Shown here piece after piece: positions 42,838-51,773 of a stretch of DNA of 64,000 nucleotides; position 1 is the stretch's first letter; each line of letters opens with the position of its first letter. The notes under the pieces are model-generated. The model worked only from the letters and a program-made list of their open reading frames with translations. It was not told where the DNA came from and did not search any database. Source of the DNA: CAYJBH01 sp964369965 (lineage in GTDB: Bacteria; Bacillota; Clostridia; Oscillospirales; Ruminococcaceae); contig CAYJGF010000009.1 of NCBI GenBank assembly GCA_964369965.1, forward strand, positions 22,855 through 86,854. Direction: 5' to 3'. A program made the translations under genes and the position numbers.

Positions 42838-44310
42838 TTACAACATTAATGCAACAAGACTCAAAACTGCCGCTATAACAATGAGTAGAAGGTCGTGCAG
42901 GTGAAACTTTTTATGCAAAAACTCTATCACGATGTAGATAACGGCAAAAAGTGCGAGGGTGAGCGGTGCCGATAGGTCGCCGTGTGCGCTGATCTTCGCC
43001 GCCTCGGCGAGCATGGAGACGATGGTGGAGAGCAAAAGACCGCATATGACCGGCAGTATCCATTTTTTGAGCACCGTGAAGATGTCAAGGTTGGAGAAGG
43101 TGTTGTATATCGCCGCCACATAGTTGCAGACCACACAGCTCGCAGCGGTGGCGAGCGAAAGTGCAAAGGCACTATATATCCAACCGGCGAACATGGACTC
43201 CTCGCCTGCCGATATAAAGCCGACACCGACTAAAATCTTCACGAGTATGGAGCCGGGCAGTGCGTTGGCTATCGGCAATATCTGCCCATAAAACTCGGTG
43301 CTGGACACAATCCCCTCCGCCACAAAGATGCCGTCCGCAACGGTTAAGTATGCCTCACCGCCGCCGAACGAGGTCACCACCGAGATTAGCCCGTTGGTGA
43401 AAAAGTAGGTGGGGTTGACACCGGTTAACAGCAGACATGCAAGATACAACACCGCCGTGAGCACTATAAAAGGTATGCTCTGAAAGGTGGGTTTTTTAAA
43501 GTCTATGCGCCCTGCATTCGGTGCCTCGATAGAATTCTCTTTCCTTGCATCTAATATAACGGTGACTATTGCGACTATCATCATCAACGCTTGGAAGATA
43601 AGCTCAAACCGGTCAATATGAAATAGCGGTGCTTTGCCGAAGCTTAAGACATACACCACAGCGATAACAGCGGTTATCGGCGTGCGAATTTTGTGGTGAC
43701 GACCGCAGGTGAAGAACAGCACAAAGAAGATAAGCACCAGCATGTCGATGGTGGATATGTCAAAAAGCATTTCAGAACTTGTAAATGCGCTGTTAAAACC
43801 GAGCTCGGTGAGCAGGTGGCGTATTTCCCTGCCGAAGGTGAGCACCATGGTGACAAACATTAAAAGGTATCCGCCGACCGTAAAGCTCGCCTTTTTGCTG
43901 TCTCTCATAATCTTTTGTATGTAGTGGACTAAAAGGGTAATGATAAAGACGGAAATGCCGACCGAAGCATATTCTATGGTCAAGAGCGCCCCCTCACCCA
44001 TCATCGCGATGGTGGATAGCAGTATCAGCATGATAAGCACACCGGGGAGCGAGGTGAGCAACGAGCCTATCAACATGCCGGTAGGACCTGCGACCTTGTC
44101 GCCGATGATACCACCGAGCTTGACCGGCAGTGCGCCGGGTGTGATGTTCGCAATGACGGTGCTGTTGGTATATTCCTCATCGGTCATAAAGTCATTTTGT
44201 TCCACCGCCTCCTTTTCCATTATAGGGATAAGTGCGCTACCGCCGCCAAAGCCGATGCAACCGATCTTAAACATGGAACCGGCAACCTTTGTTAATTTTT
44301 TGTAATCCAT
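42838..44310 (-). CDS. chromate transporter, two-domain ChrA family
   Basis: A 490-residue membrane transporter with two homologous CHR halves. The first begins FKIGCIGFGGGSALIPIM near residue 12; the second has SVVTSFGGGEAYLTVADG near residue 300. About ten to twelve helices are predicted. Family members export chromate or related oxyanions in antiport, but many clostridial members have no proven substrate. The ATG at 44310, preceded by AAAAGGAGCAAA, is the start. It lies just downstream of rsmG on the same strand. Confidence 0.9.
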   Translation of the reverse strand: MDYKKLTKVAGSMFKIGCIGFGGGSALIPIMEKEAVEQNDFMTDEEYTNSTVIANITPGALPVKLGGIIGDKVAGPTGMLIGSLLTSLPGVLIMLILLSTIAMMGEGALLTIEYASVGISVFIITLLVHYIQKIMRDSKKASFTVGGYLLMFVTMVLTFGREIRHLLTELGFNSAFTSSEMLFDISTIDMLVLIFFVLFFTCGRHHKIRTPITAVIAVVYVLSFGKAPLFHIDRFELIFQALMMIVAIVTVILDARKENSIEAPNAGRIDFKKPTFQSIPFIVLTAVLYLACLLLTGVNPTYFFTNGLISVVTSFGGGEAYLTVADGIFVAEGIVSSTEFYGQILPIANALPGSILVKILVGVGFISAGEESMFAGWIYSAFALSLATAASCVVCNYVAAIYNTFSNLDIFTVLKKWILPVICGLLLSTIVSMLAEAAKISAHGDLSAPLTLALFAVIYIVIEFLHKKFHLHDLLLIVIAAVLSLVALML

Positions 44311-44372
44311 TTTGCTCCTTTTGATAATATCATGATTTTGAGGTGAAAGCAACCGAACCTCTTCACTCCACC

Positions 44373-45059
44373 TTAGATAAACACCCCCGTCTTCCCCCCA
44401 CTCCTCGGGTATTTTGGTGGTGTTTGTTTTATCTTGTTGTAGATTAACAGCCGCCGAAAGTCGCCGGCAGGTAGATTATACAGGACCTCACTGCCCCCAT
44501 CTGCGCCGAGCGTTTTTGCGGCGGTGCCGTCCGATAAACCCTCCGCCTCGCCTTTCATCGCAACTATCACGCCGCCCACCTTGCAAAGTGGCACACAGTA
44601 TTCAAGAAGTGTCGGCAACGATGCCACAGCGCGCGCAGTGACGGTGTCAAACCGCTCCCGAAATGCCTTGCGACCCAACTCCTCCGCCCTGCCGCTGACA
44701 ATCTCCGCCTTAATACCCAGCTCATCGCAGATATGCTGTAAAAAGACACAGCGTTTTTTTGTCGGCTCCATCAAGGTCACCGTGAGGTCGGGGCGTGCTA
44801 TCGCGAGGACGAGACCGGGGAAGCCGGCACCGCTACCCACATCGCACACGCTACCCCGAACGTTGGTATTTGCCGCGAGGTGCAAGCAGTCCACAAAGTG
44901 CTTGTCCTCCATGTCGCACGGCTGTGTTATGGCGGTCAAATTGACCTTTTTGTTGTATTCCACCAACAACTTTGAGTATAGTTCAATTTCTTCTATACAT
45001 TCAGTAATTTTCGGGAATACGGCAACCGATTTTTCCACAAGCCTGTTTTTATCTATCAT
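44373..45059 (-). CDS. rsmG: 16S rRNA (guanine527-N7)-methyltransferase
   Basis: RsmG methylates G527 of 16S rRNA using S-adenosylmethionine. The 228-residue protein has the SAM-binding GSGAGFPGLVLAI (about residues 74-86), the family segment LTAITQPCDMEDKHFVDCL, and VTARAVASLPTLLEY. It starts 2 bases after dprA and ends the translation-linked operon before chrA. Confidence 0.95.
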   Translation of the reverse strand: MIDKNRLVEKSVAVFPKITECIEEIELYSKLLVEYNKKVNLTAITQPCDMEDKHFVDCLHLAANTNVRGSVCDVGSGAGFPGLVLAIARPDLTVTLMEPTKKRCVFLQHICDELGIKAEIVSGRAEELGRKAFRERFDTVTARAVASLPTLLEYCVPLCKVGGVIVAMKGEAEGLSDGTAAKTLGADGGSEVLYNLPAGDFRRLLIYNKIKQTPPKYPRSGGKTGVFI

Positions 45060-45061
45060 AC

Positions 45062-46156
45062 CTACCTCCCGACCGACTTTTTGTAGAGATATCCTCCGAC
45101 CAGTCGCACGACAAGGTCTGCCATCTCCAGCTCGGTGAGTGCCGTCATGATATCCTGTATCGGGTCGTCGAGGCTGTCATAAAAATCCTCCGCGACTATC
45201 GGATCACTCGGCAATTTCTCATAGATATCGGCGGCGATGGGTGACAGCCGTCGTGTCGGGGAGGGGGTGGCGGAAATCGGTACTTCCCCCCTCGATAAAA
45301 ACCCACAGTCGCACAGCAGGCTAAAGGGGCTTAGCACCGGCGTTGCGCCGTCATAGATAAGTGAGTTTGTACCACCGGACATGGGGGTCGATATGTTACC
45401 CGGCACGGCAAATACCGTTCGACCTATGCCGATAGCGGTGTTTGCGGTGCTCATGGTGCCACTGCGCTCCCGTGCCTCGGTGACGAGAAGTGCGTCGGAA
45501 AGGGCGGCGATTATTCTGTTACGCATTAAAAACGAGCCTTTAAACGGCTCCGACGTGGGTGGAAACTCGCTCACCAACGCGCCGGTTTTGGCTATCGCTA
45601 TCTGCAATTCTCGATTAAGGCTGGGATAAAAGTGGTCGACACCGTTGCCGAGTATTGCGATGGTCGATGTGCCTGCCGCGACGGCAGAGCGGTGGGCGAC
45701 ACTGTCAAGCCCCGTCGCAAGCCCCGAGACAAGTGTCACCTCATATTTTGTTAGCTCGTCACAGATTGCCTTTGTTATCTCGGTGCCGTAAAGCGAGGGG
45801 GTGCGCGTGCCGACCACCGCCATGAGATACCCCTCTTTCAGCAGTTTTGCGTTGCCGCGCACATACAGCAAAACCGGCGGATTTTCAAGTGCAAAAAGCT
45901 GTGTGGGGTATCGTTTGTCCCCTATGGGCAGTATATCGATGTTGTTTTCATTGCAATAGTTCAGTCGATCTTTAAAACTGTCAACGGTGGACGCGTCAAC
46001 ATGCCGTCGCTGTGACATGGTCAACATGGTTAAAAACTCACTCTCATGCCGACTTTCAAAAAGTCGGTCGGCGCCGAAGTGTTCCACTATTCTAAGTGCG
46101 TTTTGTGTTGTGGTGCCGAGTAGCTGTTGTAGCCACATTAAGTTTAGTATAGACAC
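45062..46156 (-). CDS. dprA: DNA-processing protein DprA
   Basis: DprA binds incoming single-stranded DNA and loads RecA during transformation. The 364-residue protein has an N-terminal helix-hairpin region, a Rossmann-like DprA domain (VVGTRTPSLYG near residue 115, SGLATGLDSVAH near 145, AVPGNISTPMSGGTNSLI near 245), and a C-terminal winged helix. The start overlaps the end of truB by 13 bases. Together with ComFB it hints at a competence capability. Confidence 0.95.
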   Translation of the reverse strand: MSILNLMWLQQLLGTTTQNALRIVEHFGADRLFESRHESEFLTMLTMSQRRHVDASTVDSFKDRLNYCNENNIDILPIGDKRYPTQLFALENPPVLLYVRGNAKLLKEGYLMAVVGTRTPSLYGTEITKAICDELTKYEVTLVSGLATGLDSVAHRSAVAAGTSTIAILGNGVDHFYPSLNRELQIAIAKTGALVSEFPPTSEPFKGSFLMRNRIIAALSDALLVTEARERSGTMSTANTAIGIGRTVFAVPGNISTPMSGGTNSLIYDGATPVLSPFSLLCDCGFLSRGEVPISATPSPTRRLSPIAADIYEKLPSDPIVAEDFYDSLDDPIQDIMTALTELEMADLVVRLVGGYLYKKSVGR

Positions 46157-47001
46157 ATCCTCACCGCCTTTATTATCTCACCGTCCCCTGTTATCAGCCC
46201 GACAAATTTATCGTTGTGGTTGACACGCATCATATCCGTGACACCCTGCACCTTTTGGGTCAAACCGTCTTTCAGTCGTTTTAACTGCAATTCACTCACC
46301 TCGATTTGATCAAGGTCGACAAATCCGTCCTCCACCGACCTCAACAGACGCTCCGGCTCGGGGTGCTCTATCACACTATCTAATGTCAGCGCGTTGTCAA
46401 GATTAAATCGACCGCTTTCGGTGCGGCGCAGAGCATTTAATGTCGCCACCGTGCCGAGCGTTTTTGCAATATCCTCGGCGAGGGTGCGGATATATGTCCC
46501 CTCACTGCATCGGACATCGAGTGTCGCAACTCCATCGCGAAACCCTAACATTTCGAGCGAGTGGATACTCACCTGCCGTGGGGGTGGGGCGACCACCTCA
46601 CCGTTCCTCGCCAATTTGTAGAGCGCACGACCGTTCACCTTGACCGCCGAGTATGCCGGCGGTATCTGGGTTATCGTCCCGACAAAGTTCGGCAAAACCT
46701 CATCAATCTGCTCGGCGGTCGGGATTAATTCACTGCGTGTGATAACCTCACCGGTGACATCGCCGGTGTCGGTTTGAACGCCAAATGTCACCTCGGCGAT
46801 ATATCGCTTATCCTTGCAGGGCAAAAGCGGTATAAATTTGGTAGCGCCACCCAAAAAGACACACAGTACACCGGTTGCCATGGGGTCCAGTGTCCCGGTG
46901 TGTCCAATTTTTTTAGTGTTAAATATCCGCCGCAACTTCGCGACGACATCAAAGGAGGTCCAGTCCTGCGGTTTGTCGATAATTATTATTCCGTCCGGCA
47001 T
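46144..47001 (-). CDS. truB: tRNA pseudouridine(55) synthase
   Basis: TruB makes pseudouridine 55 in the T-loop of tRNAs. It starts with GIIIIDKPQDWTSFDVVAKL, has the catalytic Asp in GHTGTLDPMATG (about residue 40), and RALYKLAR and SEGTYIRTLAEDI motifs. The 285-residue length is normal, and a short PUA-like C-terminus is present. It follows nrnA across a 158-base gap that contains a partial repeat element. Confidence 0.95.
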   Translation of the reverse strand: MPDGIIIIDKPQDWTSFDVVAKLRRIFNTKKIGHTGTLDPMATGVLCVFLGGATKFIPLLPCKDKRYIAEVTFGVQTDTGDVTGEVITRSELIPTAEQIDEVLPNFVGTITQIPPAYSAVKVNGRALYKLARNGEVVAPPPRQVSIHSLEMLGFRDGVATLDVRCSEGTYIRTLAEDIAKTLGTVATLNALRRTESGRFNLDNALTLDSVIEHPEPERLLRSVEDGFVDLDQIEVSELQLKRLKDGLTQKVQGVTDMMRVNHNDKFVGLITGDGEIIKAVRMCLY

Positions 47002-47104
47002 AAATTGTAATCCTATGGTTTATGCGTGCCGTTCCCGCCCTATATGTTCGGCGATATGTGTCGGAATACATAAAATGCATCCCCTACAACCCAACCGGAG
47101 GTTT

Positions 47105-47162
47105 TAAAAAAAGGCGAAGCCGTTTCAACAGCTATTCAATATTAGCTATTCACTTTTCACTA
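47105..47162. repeat. heptamer-ended element, partial copy D
   Basis: The right-hand part of the MITE-like family: AAAAAAAGGCGAAGCCGTTTC plus degenerate ATTCAAT/ATTCACT heptamers. It ends exactly at the nrnA stop codon (47160-47162). Confidence 0.75.
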
Positions 47163-48286
47163 AATGTTCTGCTCGGTATATCCAAGCTCGCGCGCGACCT
47201 CTTTAAGAACCGCGTCCATCACATTCTCCTGCGAGCCGATAAGCTCACAGCCGGAGGCGCGCTTGTGACCTCCACCGCCGAGTCGACCACAGATAACACT
47301 GGCGTCGGCGGACGGCGTGGTGCGCACCGAGACTTTATACGCCCCCTCCTTGAGTTGGCGCAGGGTGATACCGACTGCCACACCCTCTATCATGCGCGGA
47401 ATGGCGGTTATCCCCTCGAGATCCGTCTCGTCCACCTCCAAGCGCTCTATCTGCTCACGGGTGATACATATCGAGGCGACCTTTTCATAAAAATGGTACT
47501 TTAATGAGGCGAGTGCCTGTTTTTCCACCTCGANNNNNNNNNNNNNNNNNNNNNNNNNNNNNNNNNNNNNNNNNNNNNNNNNNNNNNNNNNNNNNNNNNN
47601 NNNNNNNNNNNNNNNNNNNNNNNNNNNNNNNNNACCTTTTCATAAAAATGGTACTTTAATGAGGCGAGTGCCTGTTTTTCCACCTCGATACGGCGGCGGC
47701 TTTTGCTCTCAAACAATAGGTTGTTCAGCATACGATAGTCCGCGCCAAGCTCCATCAATTTTGCGCCCACCATGTGGGTGTTGGGGCTGGTGTTTTCAAA
47801 CTTGAAACAGCCGGTGTCGGTGGATATCCCAGTATAAAGGCAGTTGGCGATAAGCGGTGTAATCTCTGCCCCCATCTCGATAAGCAGATCATAAATCATC
47901 TCACAGGTTGCGGCGGCGTTGTCGATAAGCCAAAGGTAGTTTGCAAAACCGGTGTTGGAGGGATGGTGATCGATGGCAAGGTCAATGCGTTTAGCATAGG
48001 GTGCAACCAACTCACCGAGCAATTGCGCACCGGCAACATCGACCGACACTATGTATTGCGGTGAAAATCCACCGCCGAACATGCGTGGCTCCATATAATT
48101 ATATCGCTCATGTATAGCATCGTTGCACAGCACCTCGGCGCGCTTGCCAAGTGATGTGAGCGCGTGCATGAGCGCAAAGCCGGAGCCGAGGGTGTCCCCG
48201 TCCGGATTTTTGTGGCAGATAATTAGTATATCGTCCTGCTCCATTATCATTTTGCAGGTTAGGGCGAGATCTATTCTTTCGCTCAA
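47160..48286 (-). CDS. nrnA: bifunctional oligoribonuclease/PAP phosphatase, interrupted by an assembly gap
   Basis: DHH-family phosphoesterase (NrnA) that degrades nanoRNAs and dephosphorylates 3'-phosphoadenosine 5'-phosphate. The N-terminal half carries ICHKNPDGDTLGSG and AIDHHPSN (DHH motif); the C-terminal half has the DHHA1 motif GGGGHKRASG. The gene is crossed by 100 Ns (47534-47633). The 55 bases before the gap (47479-47533) equal the 55 after it (47634-47688). Removing the Ns and one duplicate gives an uninterrupted 323-residue protein, the normal length. I therefore regard it as intact and the break as an assembly artefact. Confidence 0.9.
47534..47633. other. 100-N assembly gap
   Basis: A run of exactly 100 Ns inside nrnA, flanked on both sides by the same 55-base sequence. 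A fixed gap length and identical contig ends indicate scaffold joining of two contigs that really overlap. Confidence 0.95.
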
Positions 48287-48290
48287 ACTA

Positions 48291-48638
48291 TTACCTTTCT
48301 ATGTCGGTTAGCTCGGATAGGATGGTGTTTATTTTCTGGGCATATGCCGCACCATCGTCTATAAGGAAATGCAATTCAGGAGATTTGCGTATCTTCATAC
48401 GGGAGGAAAGCTCACTGCGCAAAAATCCTGCCGCCTTTTTGAGCGCGCGAAACAGCTCGTCCTGCTCATCGCCAAGGATACTGACATATATCTTTGCAAA
48501 GGCAAGGTCCTCGGTGACCTCCACCCGTGTTATGGTGAAAAACCCCTTTTGTATTCTCGGGTCTTTAAGCTCCCTGCATAGCTCAGTTAGGTGGCGATGC
48601 ACGTCACCGGAGAGCCTGCCGTGCTTAATCTTATTCAT
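48291..48638 (-). CDS. rbfA: ribosome-binding factor A
   Basis: RbfA helps mature the 30S subunit. The 115-residue protein begins MNKIKHGRLSGDVHRHLTE and has the KH-like core with ITRVEVTEDLAFAKIYVS. The ATG overlaps the infB stop codon (GATGAATAA) by 8 bases, so the two are coupled. The nrnA start follows after 4 bases. Confidence 0.95.
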   Translation of the reverse strand: MNKIKHGRLSGDVHRHLTELCRELKDPRIQKGFFTITRVEVTEDLAFAKIYVSILGDEQDELFRALKKAAGFLRSELSSRMKIRKSPELHFLIDDGAAYAQKINTILSELTDIER

Positions 48639-51174
48639 CTCGGTACTCCTCCAAAACAAACGCCTCGAAGATATCCCCCTCTTTTATATCGCTGTAGCGT
48701 TCCAGACCGATACCGCACTCGTAGCCGGTGGCGACCTCCTTGACATCCTCTTTGAAACGGCGCAGGCTGTCAATCTCATCCTCACAGATGACAACACCGT
48801 CGCGCACAAGGCGAATTTTCGCACTGCGCAACACCTTGCCGTCCAGCACATAACAGCCGGCGATGGTGCCTGCCGACGATATTTTATAGACCTGACGCAC
48901 CTCGATACGACCGAGGATTTGCTCGCGGAATTTCGGGTCGAGCATTCCTTTCATCGCGTCCTTGACATCCTCAATAGCGTCATAGATGACACGGTAACTG
49001 CGTATCTCGACGTTGTCCTGCTCCGCCTCCTCTTTCGCGACCGGATCGGGGCGCACGTTAAAGCCGATTATGATACCGCCCGACGCGTTGGCGAGCATGA
49101 CATCACTCTTGCTGATGGCGCCGACGCCGGTGTGGATGACGCGAACACGCACCTCTTCATTCGTGAGTTTTTCCAGACTCTGACGTATCGCCTCGGCACT
49201 ACCCTGCACGTCCGCCTTGACGATGATGGGCAGTTCCTTTATATCGCCGCTCGCAATATGGCTGAACAGATTGTCGAGGGTAACCTTTTGGATGCTCTTC
49301 CACTGCTCCTGACGTTGGTTGTGACTGCGTTGCTCGGCGAGCTCACGCGCGAGACGCTCGTCCTCGACCGCCTCAAACACATCACCTGCTGCCGGCACTT
49401 CGGTGAGGCCGGTTATCTCGACCGGCATGGACGGACCTGCCGTCTCAAGACGGTTGCCGTCGGCATCGCTCATGACACGCACGCGACCTACGGTGGTGCC
49501 GGCAATTATTATATCACCCTTGTTGAGGGTACCGTTTTGAACAAGTATCGTCGCGACCGGACCTTGACCTTTATCCAGCTTCGCCTCGACGACGGTTCCC
49601 TTTGCACGGCGCGCAGGGTTCGCTTTTAGCTCTTTCATGTCGGCTACAAGGCAGACCGTCTCGAGTAGGTTGTCAAGCCCTTCGCCCGTCTTTGCCGAGA
49701 CATCACAGCAGATGACATCGCCGCCCCATTCCTCCGGCACTATCTCGTGTTCCGTCAATTCCTGTCGCACCCTCGCAGGGTTTGCGTCCGGCTTGTCAAT
49801 CTTGTTGACCGCGACTATGATGGAGACTCCTGCCGCCTTGGCGTGGTTGATCGCCTCCACCGTCTGGGGCATTATGCCGTCGTCCGCCGCAACCACGAGG
49901 ATGGCTATATCGGTGATGCTCGCGCCCCTCGCCCTCATGCTGGTGAACGCCTCATGACCGGGGGTGTCGAGGAATGTTATTTTGCTGTCGTTATGCGCAA
50001 CCTGATAGGCACCGATATGCTGTGTGATACCGCCTGCCTCACCCTCGGTGACCGAGGTCTTGCGGATTGCGTCGAGTATAGAGGTCTTACCGTGGTCGAC
50101 GTGACCCATTACCACCACGATGGGGCAACGTGGCTCGGTGTCGAGATCCTGATCGTCCTGCTCGGTGAACAGGCGATCCTCGATGGTCAAGGTGACCTCG
50201 TGTGTAACCTTTGCGCCGAGCTCCTCCGCGACGATGAGCGCGGTGTCGAAATCCACAACGTCGGACAGTGATGCCATGACGCCGAGACCCATGAGACGTT
50301 TTATAACCTCGCTCGCGGTGACCTTTAGACGGGTGGCAAGCTCACTGACCACAATCTCGTCCGGTATCGATATCTTAAGCTGGGCACGGCGTGCCTTTTC
50401 CAGCTGTAAACGTTGCAACCTCTCCGCCTCGGTCTCGCGCTTTTTGCCGCTGTGGGCATTCGGGCGGTTTTGGTGACGGTTCTTGTTGAACTTTTGCTTG
50501 TTCTGACCCGAGTTATTGTCATGCTTACGCTTGGTGTTGACGTTGACGTTTGATTTACCTGCCATATCGTCATAGCGGTCGTTGAATTTTTCCATATTGA
50601 CATCGACGGTGCGTGTGTCGATGGTTACGGTGGCGGCGGTCTTGCCTATGACCTCAATTATCGGCTCACGACCGGTCGGCACCAGCTTCTCCATCTTGGG
50701 TTTAGCCTGATGCGGTTTTTTATTCTTTTGATGTTTATCGGCGGCAGCGTTATTCTGCGCACCTGTCGCGACAGGTGGCGGTGTGGGCGCAGATTTAACC
50801 GGCGGTTTTTCTGCCGGTAAACTCACTGCCTTTTTGTCCGGCACACGCACCTCTTTTTCGGACGGCGTGGCAACCTTTTTGGGCTTTTGCTGCGACTTTT
50901 GCGGTGAGGCAGACTTTATCTTCCCTGCACGAACGTCGGCGGCACGTTGAGCCTCAAGACGGTTGGCGTTGGCGGAGCGAACCTCGGCAAAATAGTCGCC
51001 GAGATCGTCTACAGAACCCTCTCGTGTCAGCACATCGTAGAGTAGATTAAGCTCCGGCTCGGTCAATTCAGTGCCCGGCTTTTTGGTTGCCATGTCGCTG
51101 TTAAGCGCGCCGACCGCCTTTAAAGTCAAGCCGAAATCCTTTGCAACGTCTGTTAGCTTTTGCTTAATTATCAT
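48631..51174 (-). CDS. infB: translation initiation factor IF-2
   Basis: GTPase that places initiator tRNA on the 30S subunit. It is 847 residues from the ATG at 51174. The N-terminal region is long, Lys/Pro/Ala/Asn-rich and unstructured. The G domain has GHVDHGKTSILDAI (about residue 363), DTPGHEAF and NKIDKPDA, and two C-terminal beta-barrel/alpha modules follow. The start is the second ATG (protein MIIKQKLTDVAKDFG), since the first ATG overlaps the ribosome site GAAAGGAATGG. It lies in the conserved nusA-infB cluster. Confidence 0.97.
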   Translation of the reverse strand: MIIKQKLTDVAKDFGLTLKAVGALNSDMATKKPGTELTEPELNLLYDVLTREGSVDDLGDYFAEVRSANANRLEAQRAADVRAGKIKSASPQKSQQKPKKVATPSEKEVRVPDKKAVSLPAEKPPVKSAPTPPPVATGAQNNAAADKHQKNKKPHQAKPKMEKLVPTGREPIIEVIGKTAATVTIDTRTVDVNMEKFNDRYDDMAGKSNVNVNTKRKHDNNSGQNKQKFNKNRHQNRPNAHSGKKRETEAERLQRLQLEKARRAQLKISIPDEIVVSELATRLKVTASEVIKRLMGLGVMASLSDVVDFDTALIVAEELGAKVTHEVTLTIEDRLFTEQDDQDLDTEPRCPIVVVMGHVDHGKTSILDAIRKTSVTEGEAGGITQHIGAYQVAHNDSKITFLDTPGHEAFTSMRARGASITDIAILVVAADDGIMPQTVEAINHAKAAGVSIIVAVNKIDKPDANPARVRQELTEHEIVPEEWGGDVICCDVSAKTGEGLDNLLETVCLVADMKELKANPARRAKGTVVEAKLDKGQGPVATILVQNGTLNKGDIIIAGTTVGRVRVMSDADGNRLETAGPSMPVEITGLTEVPAAGDVFEAVEDERLARELAEQRSHNQRQEQWKSIQKVTLDNLFSHIASGDIKELPIIVKADVQGSAEAIRQSLEKLTNEEVRVRVIHTGVGAISKSDVMLANASGGIIIGFNVRPDPVAKEEAEQDNVEIRSYRVIYDAIEDVKDAMKGMLDPKFREQILGRIEVRQVYKISSAGTIAGCYVLDGKVLRSAKIRLVRDGVVICEDEIDSLRRFKEDVKEVATGYECGIGLERYSDIKEGDIFEAFVLEEYRDE

Positions 51175-51218
51175 ATATATGCCCATTCCTTTCTGCGTGT
51201 GGGGAGGTTAAAATATCC

Positions 51219-51503
51219 TTAGCCGTTGTGGCTTTGCTCTATAAGTTTTACTAAATTTTCATCGGTGATCGCAAATATACCGACCTCTTTTTTAAATATT
51301 TTGAAAAAGTGGGACATGCCGTAGTCCAATTGTCTCACCTTTGCAAAGTGGCTGATGCGTTTGAGTGAACCGTCGGAAATATCGTTGCAGACATAGACGG
51401 CGTGCGCCTTTTTTGCCTTTATCGCCGCAACGCTCGCATCAAAGCCGAGGGCGAGCGCGCCGGATTTTTTTGCAAGGGATAGTGCAAACAACAGCTTGCT
51501 CAT
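51219..51503 (-). CDS. L7Ae/L30e-family RNA-binding protein (YlxQ)
   Basis: A 94-residue protein of the L7Ae/L30e fold. It contains LSLAKKSGALALGFDASVAAIK and AHAVYVCNDISDGSLKRI, as in YlxQ-type proteins, which bind kink-turn RNA. It overlaps the ylxR gene by 4 bases (ATGA), in the usual nusA-ylxR-ylxQ-infB order. Confidence 0.92.
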   Translation of the reverse strand: MSKLLFALSLAKKSGALALGFDASVAAIKAKKAHAVYVCNDISDGSLKRISHFAKVRQLDYGMSHFFKIFKKEVGIFAITDENLVKLIEQSHNG

Positions 51504-51772
51504 TGCACCTCCGAGCCGATAATTTCTTTTTGGAGCACCTTATATACTATGTCACTCACTTGACTTTTGAACACACGATTTATTCGCCGTGACTTTTGCA
51601 CCTTGGCCAAACACCCCGCTTTGCGGCAGATATAAGCCCCGCGCCCCTGCGCCTTGCCACTGTCATCAAACATGATGTTGCCGTCCTTAAACTTAACTAT
51701 CCGCAAAAGTTCGCTCTTCTCAAAACCGCCGTTGCAACCCATGCAGTGGCGAATAGGTTCCTTTTTCGCCAT
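51500..51772 (-). CDS. YlxR/RnpM RNA-binding protein
   Basis: A 90-residue DUF448 protein. It has RHCMGCNGGFEKSELLRIVK (one zinc-like Cys pair) and the signature GRGAYICRKAGCLAK. The Bacillus homologue binds RNase P RNA and reduces its activity. The gene is one base after the nusA stop, in the translation operon. Confidence 0.93.
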   Translation of the reverse strand: MAKKEPIRHCMGCNGGFEKSELLRIVKFKDGNIMFDDSGKAQGRGAYICRKAGCLAKVQKSRRINRVFKSQVSDIVYKVLQKEIIGSEVQ

Positions 51773-51773
51773 A

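Noticed and set aside
47160..47528. nrnA as a frameshifted or split pseudogene
   Set aside because: The break coincides with 100 Ns and duplicated contig ends; collapsing the duplicate restores the normal frame and length.
47479..47688. A genuine 55-bp direct repeat within nrnA
   Set aside because: The repeat abuts both edges of the gap exactly, which is the mark of overlapping contigs rather than biology.
48301..49629. 442-codon open frame on the plus strand
   Set aside because: It is antisense to infB and rbfA, both clearly real. No ribosome site or recognisable domain is present.
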